Below are positions 16,222 through 24,846 of a stretch of 64,000 bases of DNA, in pieces (within the stretch, counting starts at the first letter, position 1; every line of letters starts with the position of its first letter). The notes below the pieces were generated by a model. It did no database searches. It had not been told where the DNA came from and saw nothing but the letters and a program-made list of their open reading frames with translations. Origin of the DNA: Pseudomonas sp. GOM7 (GTDB lineage Bacteria; Pseudomonadota; Gammaproteobacteria; Pseudomonadales; Pseudomonadaceae); assembly GCF_026723825.1 (NCBI RefSeq), contig NZ_CP113519.1, forward strand, positions 3,038,001 to 3,102,000, given 5' to 3'. Made by a program: the position numbers and the translations under genes.

Positions 16222-16797
16222 ATGAAGTACCGTCTGCCTGTGCCTGCAGGCCTGATGCTCGTCTCGCTGCTATTGGCCAACCTGGTGCACGCCGAAGCCC
16301 TGTTCGATGCCGAGGGCTATCGCAGCGGCCAGTACCGCAGCCCCACCCCGACTCATCTGGAAGGCGTGCAGGTCCTCGATACCCCCGCGTTGCAGAAACT
16401 GCTCGCCGCACGCCCCGCTACCCGCCTGATCGATGTCTACCGCCGCCCCTGGGTGCAGAACCGCTTCGTCGAGGACACACCCCACGCCAACTTGCCCGGC
16501 AGTCTGTGGCTAGCCAATGCCGGCGACGGCAATCTGGGAAGCCTCTGGCAGCGCTATTTCGCGCACCATCTGCAGCAGGCAAGTCAAGGCGACATGCGCC
16601 AACCCTTCGTGTTCTACTGCCGCTCCGATTGCTGGCTGAGCTGGAACGCCGCGCGCCGCGCCCAGGCCCTGGGCTATCGCGAGCTGTACTGGTACCGCGA
16701 CGGCGTCGATGCCTGGGAACAGGCCGGCCTGCCCCTGGTGCCGGCGCAACCGGCCGAGATGCCGCACGCTTTCCTCACGCCCGCCGCCACACCATAA
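16222..16797 (+). CDS. Exported rhodanese-like protein of PQQ-dependent catabolism (CW motif)
   Basis: 191 residues from the ATG at 16222, which opens a signal peptide ([18 protein letters not shown]). A rhodanese fold is suggested by [31 protein letters not shown] and [28 protein letters not shown] carries the two cysteines that define the family found beside quinoprotein dehydrogenases. It probably works in the periplasm on sulfur or disulfide chemistry, perhaps together with the SoxYZ-like carrier; this is inference. It precedes agmR by 23 bases. Confidence 0.8.
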   Translation: MKYRLPVPAGLMLVSLLLANLVHAEALFDAEGYRSGQYRSPTPTHLEGVQVLDTPALQKLLAARPATRLIDVYRRPWVQNRFVEDTPHANLPGSLWLANAGDGNLGSLWQRYFAHHLQQASQGDMRQPFVFYCRSDCWLSWNAARRAQALGYRELYWYRDGVDAWEQAGLPLVPAQPAEMPHAFLTPAATP

Positions 16798-16820
16798 TCA
16801 CGACAACGAGGTGCAAGGCC

Positions 16821-17486
16821 ATGTACAAGATTCTGATTGCCGACGACCATCCGCTGTTTCGTGAAGCCATCCATAACGTCATCGCCGACGGCTTTCCCGG
16901 CAGCGAGATCATGGAAACAGCCGACCTGGACAGCGCCCTGGCGCTGACCCAGGAACACGATGACCTGGATCTGATCCTGCTCGACCTGAACATGCCCGGC
17001 ATGCACGGCCTGGGCGGCCTGATGAACCTGCGCAACGAGGCACCGACCATCCCGGTGGTGATCGTCTCCGCCGAGCAGGACAAACAGGTGGTGTTGCAGG
17101 CCATCACCTACGGCGCGGTGGGTTTCATCACCAAGTCCTCGCCTCGGGCGCAGATGACCGATGCCATCGGCCAGATCCTCGACGGCAACGTCTACCTGCC
17201 GCCGGACATCATCCGCACGCAGAAGAGCGGCAGCTCGCGCCCACACCACGATAACCCTAGCATCGCCCCGGAGCTGTTGCAGGCGCTGACGCGCAAGCAA
17301 TTGCTGGTGCTCGAACGCATGACCAAGGGTGAATCGAACAAGCAGATCGCCTACAGCCTGGATATCGCCGAAACCACGGTCAAGGCGCATGTCTCGGCCA
17401 TCCTGCGCAAGCTGGGGGTGCACAACCGGGTGCAGGCGATCCTCTCGGCCGGTGACATCGATTTCGCCGCCTACCTGCGGCGCTGA
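16821..17486 (+). CDS. agmR: LuxR-type response regulator AgmR/ErbR
   Basis: 221 residues, the length I recall for P. aeruginosa AgmR, with an almost identical sequence. The receiver domain begins [17 protein letters not shown], has the phospho-aspartate in [10 protein letters not shown] and lysine in [10 protein letters not shown]. The C-terminal LuxR helix-turn-helix is [27 protein letters not shown]. Known members are central regulators of alcohol/glycerol oxidation with PQQ dehydrogenases (agmR, erbR, pedR1). The true start is the ATG at 16821 with a ribosome site just upstream. Likely co-transcribed with the rhodanese-like gene. Confidence 0.93.
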   Translation: MYKILIADDHPLFREAIHNVIADGFPGSEIMETADLDSALALTQEHDDLDLILLDLNMPGMHGLGGLMNLRNEAPTIPVVIVSAEQDKQVVLQAITYGAVGFITKSSPRAQMTDAIGQILDGNVYLPPDIIRTQKSGSSRPHHDNPSIAPELLQALTRKQLLVLERMTKGESNKQIAYSLDIAETTVKAHVSAILRKLGVHNRVQAILSAGDIDFAAYLRR

Positions 17487-17529
17487 GCGCTGTGCTAAAA
17501 CGGCGGCTTCCTCATCAGGAGCCGTCTCT

Positions 17530-17949
17530 ATGCTGATCCGCCCCTTCCAACTGGCCGACCAAGCCGCCGTCATCGATCTCTGGCGGCGCTGCGACCTGAT
17601 TCGTCCCTGGAACGATCCGTACAAGGACATCCAGCGCAAGCTCGCGGTGCAACCCGAGCTGTTTCTCGTCGGCGAACTCGATGGTGCCCTGGTCGCCTCG
17701 GCCATGGCCGGCTACGAAGGGCATCGCGGTTGGGTCAACTACCTGGCGGTGTGCCCCGACAGGCGCAAGCAGGGCCTGGCGCGACAACTGATGCAGTATA
17801 TCGAGGAAAAGATGCTTGCCCTGGGTTGCCCCAAGCTGAGCCTGCTGGTGCGCAATACCAACCAGCAGGCCCTGGCCTTCTACGAGCGCCTCGGCTACCA
17901 GGTCGATGCTTCGGTAAGCCTGGGCAAGCGCCTGATCAGCGACGAGTGA
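17530..17949 (+). CDS. ypeA: GNAT family acetyltransferase (YpeA-like)
   Basis: 139 residues from the ATG at 17530. It has a single N-acetyltransferase domain: MLIRPFQLADQAAVIDLWRRCDL, then GWVNYLAVCPDRRKQGLARQLM with the acetyl-CoA loop RRKQGLA, and C-terminal LLVRNTNQQALAFYERLGY. The sequence fits YpeA, whose substrate is not settled. It lies 43 bases after agmR and converges with the TetR gene 9 bases on. Confidence 0.85.
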   Translation: MLIRPFQLADQAAVIDLWRRCDLIRPWNDPYKDIQRKLAVQPELFLVGELDGALVASAMAGYEGHRGWVNYLAVCPDRRKQGLARQLMQYIEEKMLALGCPKLSLLVRNTNQQALAFYERLGYQVDASVSLGKRLISDE

Positions 17950-17958
17950 TGGGCTGCT

Positions 17959-18663
17959 TCATATACGCAACTGGCCCAGGCTCTGCAGCACGCTGGCGCC
18001 AGTGAACAGCATCAGTACCTGTTCCTCGGCCAGTGCGCGAATGGCCTCGCGCCGCTGCGGCTGGCCGATGTAGTCCAGCGATAGCTCGAACAGGTTGCGG
18101 CTGATCAGCCCCGACACCTGGCGCACGGTGTCAGCACTGACGATCCCCGGCAGCAGCTCCAGCTCGAGCAGATCCTCGGCCATGTCACTGGCGAAATCGT
18201 CCATCACCTGGCGCAGCGCCTCGCGCAACACCGGCGAAGCACCATGCAGTTCACGCACGCCGATGATGAAGGCCTCGGGGTGCTCGGCGGCAAAGTCGAA
18301 GAACAGCTTCACCGTCTCGTGGCAGACCCGCCGTCCACGCCCGAGGTCGATGCCCAGCAGCTTGGGCAGCATCGCCCCCTTGTCGCTCACGGCCCGCTGC
18401 GCCGCTTCGCGGCGCAGGTCGCGCAGTGGCTGGCGCAACAGCGTGTTGATCTCTTCGATGATGGTCAGACCGAGGTCGTCGACATCGCGAAAGTGCCGGT
18501 AGAAGGTGTTGGGGTTGAGCCCCGCCTCGCGCGCCAACTCGCGCAGGCCCAAGCTGCTCAGGCTGCGATGGGTCGAGGTAAGGCGTAACGCCGCCTCCAG
18601 CAACAGACGCTTGCCAGGTGCGGCCACGGCCCGTTCGCGCAGTGAGGTATCGTCGTCCTGCAT
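17959..18663 (-). CDS. TetR-family repressor, divergent to the BVMO operon
   Basis: 234 residues. The N-terminal helix-turn-helix includes ALRLTSTHRSLSSLGLRELAREAGLNPNTFYRHFRDVDDL. The C-terminal ligand domain is unassigned. It is transcribed away from the monooxygenase/dehydrogenase pair, with a palindromic operator (18722-18739) in the gap, so it most likely represses that operon and itself. The effector is probably a lipid, ketone or its oxidation product, but this is inference. Confidence 0.85.
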   Translation of the reverse strand: MQDDDTSLRERAVAAPGKRLLLEAALRLTSTHRSLSSLGLRELAREAGLNPNTFYRHFRDVDDLGLTIIEEINTLLRQPLRDLRREAAQRAVSDKGAMLPKLLGIDLGRGRRVCHETVKLFFDFAAEHPEAFIIGVRELHGASPVLREALRQVMDDFASDMAEDLLELELLPGIVSADTVRQVSGLISRNLFELSLDYIGQPQRREAIRALAEEQVLMLFTGASVLQSLGQLRI

Positions 18664-18721
18664 GCTGACCCCTACCTAAAGTTGGTTTGTCGATTGGCTG
18701 GATTGCCAAGGAGTATACACA

Positions 18722-18739
18722 TGTCTACCTTGGTAGACA
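18722..18739. promoter_or_regulatory. Palindromic operator for the TetR repressor
   Basis: TGTCTACC-TT-GGTAGACA is a perfect 8+8 inverted repeat 41 bases before the monooxygenase start and 59 bases before the repressor start. A further TGTAGACA half-like element follows at 18742. The core ACCTTGGT resembles the PQQ-block boxes, but the outer arms differ. Confidence 0.7.
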
Positions 18740-18779
18740 GATGTAGACACCCACAATAACGACAAGCAGGAGTCACTCC

Positions 18780-20336
18780 ATGAACGCGTCCGTGTCACCG
18801 CTCCCGGCGACCCGCCACTGCAAGATCGCCATTCTCGGCAGCGGTTTTTCCGGCCTTGGCATGGCCATTCGCCTCAAGCAGGAGGGCGAAGAGAATTTCC
18901 TGCTGTTCGAGAAAGAGGCCGGCGTTGGCGGTACCTGGCGGGTGAACAACTATCCGGGGTGCGGCTGCGACGTGCAATCGCACCTGTACTCCTTCTCCTT
19001 CGAGCCGAACCCGAACTGGACGCGGATGTTCGCCAGGCAGCCGGAAATCAAGGCCTATCTCGAAGGGTGCTGGGAAAAATACCGCCTGCAGGACAAGACC
19101 CTGCTGGGCACCGAAGTGGTGGAGATTCGCTGGGACGAGCAGGCCGAACTGTGGCACCTGAAGGATCGCGCCGGCCAGCGCTACAGCGCGCAATTCGTGG
19201 TGTCCGGCATGGGCGCCCTGTCCACTCCCTCGATCCCCAAGCTCAAGGGTCTGGAAAATTTCACCGGTGAGGTCTTCCACTCGCAGCAGTGGAACCACGA
19301 CTATGACCTGAGCGGCAAGCGCGTGGCGGTGATCGGCACCGGCGCCTCGGCCATTCAGTTCGTGCCGCAGATCCAGAAGCAGGTGGCGCGCCTCGACCTC
19401 TACCAGCGCACTGCGCCGTGGATCATGCCCAAGCCGGATCGCGCCATTCGCGACGACGAACGCAGCCGCTTCAAGCGCTTCCCACTGGCGCAGAAACTCT
19501 GGCGCGGCGCGCTCTACAGCATGCTCGAAAGCCGCGTGATCGCCTTCGCCTTCGCCCCGCGCCTGCTACGCCTGGCCCAGAACATCGCCAAGCGCTACAT
19601 CCACAAGCAGATCAAGGATCCGGTGCTGCGTGCCAAGGTCACCCCGGACTACACCATGGGCTGCAAGCGCGTGCTGATCTCCAACGACTACTACCCGGCG
19701 CTGGTTCAGCCCAACGTCGAGGTGATCACCGACGGTATCGCCGAGATCCTGCCCCATGGCGTGCGCACCGCCGACGGCCAGGAGCGCGAGGTGGACGCCA
19801 TCATCTTCGGCACCGGCTTCACCCCCAGCGACCCGCTGCCGCGCGGCACGGTGTTCGGCCGTGGTGGCGTCGACCTGCTCGACACCTGGCCCGAAGGCCC
19901 GGAAGCCTACAAGGGCACCATGACCGCCGGCTTCCCCAACCTGTTCTTCCTCATGGGGCCGAACACCGGCCTCGGCCATAACTCGATGGTGTACATGATC
20001 GAGTCGCAGATCCACTACGTGCTCGGCGCCCTGCGCCTGCTCGAAGAAGGCCAGTTGCAGAGCCTGGAACCCAAGCGCGCGGTGCAGGACGCCTTCAACC
20101 ACAAGATCCAGGGCGCGGCCCGCAATACCGTGTGGAATGCCGGTGGCTGCATGAGCTGGTACCTGCACCCGGTCAGCGGACGCAACTGCACGGTATGGCC
20201 TGGTTTCACCTGGCGCTTCCGCATGCTCACCCGTCACTTCGATGCACCGGCCTACCACTTCAGCCGCAAGAACGCTGCACATCCAGCGCAGAGCAATGCC
20301 ATTCACAGCCAGGAAGCCCAGGAGGCCAGCGCATGA
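18780..20336 (+). CDS. Flavin-containing monooxygenase (Baeyer-Villiger type)
   Basis: 518 residues. The FAD-binding motif is GSGFSGLG near residue 20 and the NADPH-binding motif VIGTGASA near residue 184. The type I Baeyer-Villiger fingerprint F-x-G-x3-H-x3-W appears as FTGEVFHSQQW (about 160-170), with asparagine following where P or D is common. ATGCKR and FGTGF are also typical. It likely inserts oxygen next to a ketone, yielding esters or lactones, or oxidises a heteroatom. It overlaps the dehydrogenase gene by 4 bases. Substrate unknown. Confidence 0.87.
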   Translation: MNASVSPLPATRHCKIAILGSGFSGLGMAIRLKQEGEENFLLFEKEAGVGGTWRVNNYPGCGCDVQSHLYSFSFEPNPNWTRMFARQPEIKAYLEGCWEKYRLQDKTLLGTEVVEIRWDEQAELWHLKDRAGQRYSAQFVVSGMGALSTPSIPKLKGLENFTGEVFHSQQWNHDYDLSGKRVAVIGTGASAIQFVPQIQKQVARLDLYQRTAPWIMPKPDRAIRDDERSRFKRFPLAQKLWRGALYSMLESRVIAFAFAPRLLRLAQNIAKRYIHKQIKDPVLRAKVTPDYTMGCKRVLISNDYYPALVQPNVEVITDGIAEILPHGVRTADGQEREVDAIIFGTGFTPSDPLPRGTVFGRGGVDLLDTWPEGPEAYKGTMTAGFPNLFFLMGPNTGLGHNSMVYMIESQIHYVLGALRLLEEGQLQSLEPKRAVQDAFNHKIQGAARNTVWNAGGCMSWYLHPVSGRNCTVWPGFTWRFRMLTRHFDAPAYHFSRKNAAHPAQSNAIHSQEAQEASA

Positions 20337-21214
20337 AATCCTTCGAGAACAAGGTTGCCGCCATCACGGGTGCCGGCTCCGGCATCGGCCGAGCCCTGGC
20401 CTATCATCTGGCGCGCCAGGGCTGCCATCTGGCCCTGTCGGACGTGAATGTCGAGGGCCTGCACGAAACCGCCGAACAGGCACGCAAGCTTGGCGTCACC
20501 GTCAGCGCAACGCGGGTCGACGTCGCCGACCGCACCGCCGTCGAAGCCTGGGCTGGGCAGGTAGTAAGCGAGTTCGGCCGGGTCAACGCCATCTTCAACA
20601 ATGCCGGCGTGGCCCAGGGTGGCACCGTGGAAGGCAACGACTACGCCGACTACGAGTGGATCATGGGCATCAACTTCTGGGGTGTGGTCAACGGCACCAA
20701 GGCCTTCCTGCCACACATCAAGGCCAGCGGCCAGGGCCATGTGATCAACGTTTCCAGCGTCTTCGGGCTGTTCTCCCAACCGGGCATGAGTGGCTACAAC
20801 GCCAGCAAGTTCGCCGTGCGCGGCTTTACCGAATCGCTGCGTCAGGAACTGGACATGGCGCGCTGTGGGGTTTCCGCCAGTTGCGTGCACCCTGGCGGCA
20901 TTCGCACCAACATCGCCAAGACCGCACGGATGAACGACAGCCTGGCCAATGTCACCGGACAGGACATCGAGAAGGCGCGCCAGCAGTTCAACGATCAGTT
21001 GCTGCGCACCACGCCGGAACAGGCGGCCAAGGTCATCGTCAATGGCGTACTGGCCAACAAGCGGCGCATCCTCATCGGTGGCGACGCCCATGCCCTGGAC
21101 TGGATGCAACGCAGCATGCCGGCGGCGTACCAGCGCCTGGTCACCTTCAGCATGGGCCTGGCCGCTCGCTTCGCGCCCAAAGGCGCGCGCAAGGCACGCG
21201 AAGCGACCGAGTAA
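20333..21214 (+). CDS. Short-chain dehydrogenase/reductase
   Basis: 293 residues from the ATG at 20333, inside the monooxygenase stop. Classical SDR signatures: cofactor loop TGAGSGIG (11-18), NNAG, catalytic serine in INVSSVFG, and YNASK. The C-terminus is longer than in minimal SDRs. Coupled to the monooxygenase, it probably supplies its ketone from an alcohol or recycles the product. The hairpin at 21261-21280 directly after it can terminate the operon. Confidence 0.87.
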   Translation: MKSFENKVAAITGAGSGIGRALAYHLARQGCHLALSDVNVEGLHETAEQARKLGVTVSATRVDVADRTAVEAWAGQVVSEFGRVNAIFNNAGVAQGGTVEGNDYADYEWIMGINFWGVVNGTKAFLPHIKASGQGHVINVSSVFGLFSQPGMSGYNASKFAVRGFTESLRQELDMARCGVSASCVHPGGIRTNIAKTARMNDSLANVTGQDIEKARQQFNDQLLRTTPEQAAKVIVNGVLANKRRILIGGDAHALDWMQRSMPAAYQRLVTFSMGLAARFAPKGARKAREATE

Positions 21215-21260
21215 CACACTGGCAACCGCTTGACCGTTCAGCTAAGCGGTATGACCTTAG

Positions 21261-21280
21261 GGCCCGTTGAGTAACGGGCC
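21261..21280 (+). terminator. Hairpin after the BVMO-SDR operon
   Basis: GGCCCGTT-GAGT-AACGGGCC, a perfect 8-bp stem, 46 bases after the SDR stop; the following run (TTCAAAATCTT) is weak in T. Confidence 0.55.
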
Positions 21281-21290
21281 TTCAAAATCT

Positions 21291-21325
21291 TCACCGTCCC
21301 TGGTCATGATGACCTTGGACGGTGA
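21291..21325. repeat. 35-bp imperfect inverted repeat upstream of nasS
   Basis: TCACCGTCCCTGGTCA (21291-21306) and TGACCTTGGACGGTGA (21310-21325) pair at 14 of 16 positions around TGA. It lies about 100 bases before the nasS sigma-54 promoter, at an enhancer-like distance, but does not match an NtrC site. Role unknown. Confidence 0.5.
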
Positions 21326-21426
21326 GGTCTCAATACATGGGATTTCCCAACACACCGCAGACACCCAGCACAGCAGCTTGTCAGGCCCGGCTCCCTTAGT
21401 TTCACCTCCGAGATCCATCCCAATCA

Positions 21427-21444
21427 CTGGCACATGCCTTGCTT
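21427..21444 (+). promoter_or_regulatory. Sigma-54 promoter of nasST
   Basis: CTGGCACATGCCTTGCTT: GG (-24) and GC (-12) are separated by exactly 10 bases, matching TGGCAC-N5-TTGCW. Transcription should start near 21454, just ahead of the leader hairpins. Implies NtrC control. Confidence 0.8.
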
Positions 21445-21458
21445 CGCCAGAGGGTAAA

Positions 21459-21541
21459 GCGTCCTCCAATGGCGGAAAGACGCATTCGACAATGGCGTCG
21501 TACCCGCCGGCCGTGACAGGCTGGCTGGACGACGCTTTTTT
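21459..21541 (+). promoter_or_regulatory. NasT-type antitermination leader of nasST
   Basis: Hairpin P1 is at 21459-21483 (outer GCGTC/GACGC, inner TCC/GGA) with hexaloop AATGGC. P2 is at 21487-21500 (CGAC/GTCG) with hexaloop AATGGC. Both loops have A at position 1 and G at position 4, the ANTAR-RNA signature. The 3' arm of P2 is also the 5' arm of a terminator (GCGTCGT/ACGACGC, then TTTTTT, 21495-21541), so P2 and the terminator exclude each other. NasT released by nitrate or nitrite should stabilise P1-P2 and allow read-through. Confidence 0.85.
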
Positions 21542-21591
21542 ATGGCCTGGCCATCCAGGTCACCCCGGATGTCGAGCAGGAACGATGCCTC

Positions 21592-22803
21592 ATGAGTGAA
21601 CATGACACCCCGCGCAATGACGCCCTGGCCTGGAGCCATGGCAGCGATGCACCGGAAAAGAGCGCCCTGAACATCGGTTTCATGGCCTTGAGCGATTCCG
21701 CCTCGGTGATCGTCGCCGCGACTCAAGGCTTTGCCGAAAAGCATGGCCTGAGCCTGCGACTGCAACGCCAGGCATCCTGGTCTGCCCTGCGTGATCGCCT
21801 GGTCAACGGCGAGCTGGATGCAGCCCACAGCCTCTACGGCCTGATCTATGGCGTGCAACTGGGCCTCGGCGGCGCACCGGCCACCGACATGGCGGTGCTC
21901 ATGGGGCTGAACCAGAACGGCCAGAGCATCAACCTCTCGCATGGGCTGCAACAGGCCGGCGTGACCAGCAGTGAGGCACTGCGCAAGTACGTGCACCAGC
22001 ATGAAGCAAAACTCACCTTCGCCCAGACCTTCCCCACCGGCACCCATGCCATGTGGCTGTATTACTGGCTGGCCAGCCAGGGCATCCACCCGCTGCGCGA
22101 CGTGCGCAGCGTCGTGGTGCCGCCGCCGCAGATGGTCGAGCACCTCAAGGCCAGGCGTATCGACGGTTTCTGCGTCGGTGAACCCTGGACGGCCAAGGCC
22201 GTGGAAGACAATCTCGGCTGCATGCTCACTACCACCCAGGCGATCTGGCCGGATCATCCGGAAAAGGTACTGGGCTGCACGCGCAGCTTCGTCGAAGAGA
22301 ACCCCAAGACGGCACGGGCCCTGATCAGCGCGGTACTGGAGGCCAGCCGCTTCATCGACGAGAGCGAGGAGAACCGCCGTGGCACGGCGCAACTGCTGAG
22401 CGGCAGTGCCTATGTCGACGCGCCGCTGTCGGCAATCCTGCCGCGTTTTCTTGGCCAGTATCAGGACGGCCTCGGCAATGCCTGGCAGGACGCCCATCGC
22501 CTGCGCTTCCACGCCGATGGCGCGGTCAACCTGCCCTATCTGTCGGATGCCATGTGGTTCATGACCCAGTTCCGTCGCTGGGGCCTGCTGCGTGATGACC
22601 CGGATTACCTGGGAGTCGCCCAGGCCGTTCAGCAACTGCAGATCTATCGCCAGGCGGCGGAAGCACTGGGCGTCGCCTGCCCCGAGCCCATGCGCGGTTG
22701 CGCTTTGCAGGGCGGCCCCTACTGGGACGGCAGTGATCCGGCCGGTTACGCCCGTAGCTTCGCCCTGCATGCCCTGGCCGACGCGCCAGCGCTCAGCGCC
22801 TGA
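21592..22803 (+). CDS. nasS: Nitrate/nitrite sensor NasS
   Basis: 403 residues, homologous to NrtA-type nitrate-binding proteins (LNIGFMALSDSASVIVAATQGFAEKHGL; FAQTFPTGTHAMWLYYWLASQG; VVPPPQMVEHL; IDGFCVGEPW) but without any signal peptide, so cytosolic. Known NasS holds the antiterminator NasT until nitrate or nitrite binds. It precedes nasT by 17 bases. It is clearly paralogous to the exported NrtA-like protein at 27278-28561. Confidence 0.93.
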   Translation: MSEHDTPRNDALAWSHGSDAPEKSALNIGFMALSDSASVIVAATQGFAEKHGLSLRLQRQASWSALRDRLVNGELDAAHSLYGLIYGVQLGLGGAPATDMAVLMGLNQNGQSINLSHGLQQAGVTSSEALRKYVHQHEAKLTFAQTFPTGTHAMWLYYWLASQGIHPLRDVRSVVVPPPQMVEHLKARRIDGFCVGEPWTAKAVEDNLGCMLTTTQAIWPDHPEKVLGCTRSFVEENPKTARALISAVLEASRFIDESEENRRGTAQLLSGSAYVDAPLSAILPRFLGQYQDGLGNAWQDAHRLRFHADGAVNLPYLSDAMWFMTQFRRWGLLRDDPDYLGVAQAVQQLQIYRQAAEALGVACPEPMRGCALQGGPYWDGSDPAGYARSFALHALADAPALSA

Positions 22804-22820
22804 TCATCTGGAGAGCTGCC

Positions 22821-23399
22821 ATGCTGCGTATCCTGCTGATCAATGACACACCGAAAAAGGTCGGCCGCCTCAAGAGCGCCCTGACCGAAGCCGGCTTCGA
22901 GGTGATCGACGAGTCCGGCCTGACCATCGACCTGCCGGCGCGGGTGGAAGCCGTGCGCCCCGATGTCATCCTCATCGACACCGAGTCTCCGGGGCGTGAC
23001 GTGATGGAACAGGTGGTACTGGTCAGCCGCGACCAGCCTCGGCCCATCGTCATGTTCACCGACGAGCACGACCCCGGCGTGATGCGCCAGGCGATCCAGA
23101 GCGGTGTCAGCGCCTACATAGTCGAGGGCATTCACGCCCAGCGCCTGCAACCGATCCTCGACGTGGCCATGGCCCGCTTCGAGAGCGACCAGGCCCTGCG
23201 TGCCCAGTTGCAGGCCCGCGAGGCGCAACTGGCCGAACGCAAGCGCATCGAATTGGCAAAGGGCCTGCTGATGAAGATGAAGAGCTGCAACGAGGAAGAG
23301 GCCTACACCCTGATGCGCCGCCAAGCCATGAGTCGCCAGCAGAAGCTGATCCAGGTGGCCGAACAGATCATCGCCATGCACGACATGCTGGGGGGCTGA
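22821..23399 (+). CDS. nasT: ANTAR-domain antiterminator NasT
   Basis: 192 residues. An N-terminal receiver-like domain (MLRILLINDTPKKVGRLKSALTEAGF, LIDTESPG) is followed by a linker helix and a C-terminal ANTAR RNA-binding domain (AERKRIELAKGLLMKMKSCNEEEAYTLMRRQAM). Known members bind paired hexaloop hairpins in leader RNAs and prevent termination. Four such leaders are present in this window (21459, 27160, 31248 and 34652), including the one in front of its own operon. Confidence 0.95.
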   Translation: MLRILLINDTPKKVGRLKSALTEAGFEVIDESGLTIDLPARVEAVRPDVILIDTESPGRDVMEQVVLVSRDQPRPIVMFTDEHDPGVMRQAIQSGVSAYIVEGIHAQRLQPILDVAMARFESDQALRAQLQAREAQLAERKRIELAKGLLMKMKSCNEEEAYTLMRRQAMSRQQKLIQVAEQIIAMHDMLGG

Positions 23400-23458
23400 G
23401 ACCTGACGGTCGGGTAAAAAACAGTCGAACCTTGCGTACCTCTCGCCACTCTCTGACT

Positions 23459-23482
23459 AGGCCTGTTCAGGCAGGCCTTTTC
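23459..23482 (+). terminator. Intrinsic terminator of nasST
   Basis: AGGCCTG-TTCAGG-CAGGCCT followed by TTTT, a perfect 7-bp stem about 60 bases after nasT. Confidence 0.8.
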
Positions 23483-23549
23483 ATTCAGGGAGCGTAGAGT
23501 TGCAGTCGCCACAGGCGAGCATGCGCGGCCCGGCAACGAGGACGAAAGC

Positions 23550-24641
23550 ATGCAAGCACTCCCGTCACGCGCATTGAGCATCCAGTGGTTCGGCACTGCC
23601 CTGTGTGGCTGCCTGCTGGCCGGAAACGGCCATGCCGAGCTGTACAGAAGCGTTTCTCCGGGCGGCAACTTCGCCCTGGACAACTGGAATCTCACCGTCC
23701 CCCAGGACGCCGATGGCAGCACCGAAGGCACCGCGATCACCGCTCGCCCCGACCAGTTGACCGGCCCCTATGGTTACAAATCGCGCTGGTTTCGCACCGA
23801 TGCGCAAGATGGCGCCATGACCTTCTGGGCTCCCATCAATGGCGCCACAGCCGGCGGTTCCAGCAGCCCACGCGCGGAACTGCGCGAGATGCTCGACCCC
23901 AGTAACCTGTCCATGACCTGGAGCGGCGCGGGCGAGTCGGTGCAGGACGCCATGCTCAGGGTGACGCAGGTTCCGCAGGACGGCATCGTCATCGTCGGCC
24001 AGGTTCATGGCTACCGTAGCGCGCCCTTGATCATGGTCTATTACCGCTACGATGCCGCCCGCCAGACCGGCCGGGTCATCGCCAAGCTGCAGGGACTACC
24101 GGAACAGGGGCCACCCTTTACCACCCATACGCTGGCCAACGACATCGACCTAGGCGAAACCTTCAGCTACCAGATGAGGGTCAGCAAGAACGTGGCGACG
24201 GCCTCGGCCAATGGCGGGCCGAGCGCCCGCATGCCAATGGATCCGGCCTGGAACAGTCACACCTTCTACTTCAAGGCCGGCGCCTACCTGCATATGCATG
24301 GCGACAGCGCCAGCGAAGGTGCCCGCGTCAAGTTCTATCGCCTGGCTGCCAGCCACCCCAACGATGGGCTTGCGATCACCAGCGTTGCAGCCCTGCCCAA
24401 CGCCCGTGCAGGCCAGGCCTATCAAGCCCGCCTCCATAGCAGCGGCGGGCGTGGTGGAGCCACCTGGCGCCTGGTCAGCGGCCATCCCCCTGCCGGCATA
24501 CAGTTGTCCCGCGACGGCACGATCAGCGGCAGCCCCGAGGCTTCGGCAGTCTCCGCCACGGCGCACTGGTTCGTGGCCCAGGTGCGCGATGTGAACGGCA
24601 ATACCCTGCACAAGAAGTTCTCCATTCTGGTCGGAAACTGA
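23550..24641 (+). CDS. Secreted PL7-type alginate lyase with C-terminal Ig-like domain
   Basis: 363 residues with signal peptide ending NGHA (about 29). The PL7 domain (about 30-270) carries the family motifs SPRAELREM, VGQVHG and FYFKAGAYLH; the last has H where Q is usual. A C-terminal domain (about 275-363) contains GIQLSRDGTISGSPEA, the pattern of cadherin/Ig-like putative Ig (He_PIG) domains. Family members cut alginate or related uronates by beta-elimination. It sits between nasT and alaC behind the nasT terminator. Why it is here is unclear; a second PL7 gene lies at 30320-31009. Confidence 0.82.
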   Translation: MQALPSRALSIQWFGTALCGCLLAGNGHAELYRSVSPGGNFALDNWNLTVPQDADGSTEGTAITARPDQLTGPYGYKSRWFRTDAQDGAMTFWAPINGATAGGSSSPRAELREMLDPSNLSMTWSGAGESVQDAMLRVTQVPQDGIVIVGQVHGYRSAPLIMVYYRYDAARQTGRVIAKLQGLPEQGPPFTTHTLANDIDLGETFSYQMRVSKNVATASANGGPSARMPMDPAWNSHTFYFKAGAYLHMHGDSASEGARVKFYRLAASHPNDGLAITSVAALPNARAGQAYQARLHSSGGRGGATWRLVSGHPPAGIQLSRDGTISGSPEASAVSATAHWFVAQVRDVNGNTLHKKFSILVGN

Positions 24642-24846
24642 GCAACGCCATCTGGTTCGGCCCGCGCCTTTGGCAGGGCCGCCCTGCTGCTGCATGTGAA
24701 GCAAGCGCTGACAAGCAACTCCCACCGTTCCACTTGCGGCTTGGCGCTTGAAGCTTGCGGCTAAAAAGGCTTATCTTCGCCGTCGGCCACAGCAGTGGCC
24801 AACGTCGCTCGGACGGTTCCGGGCGCTTACGTACCCCGAGGAAATC

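Noticed and set aside
18722..18739. Fourth copy of the PQQ-block box, because TACCTTGGTA is shared
   Set aside because: The outer arms form a different perfect palindrome (TGTCTACC/GGTAGACA) and its place between a TetR gene and its likely target explains it better.
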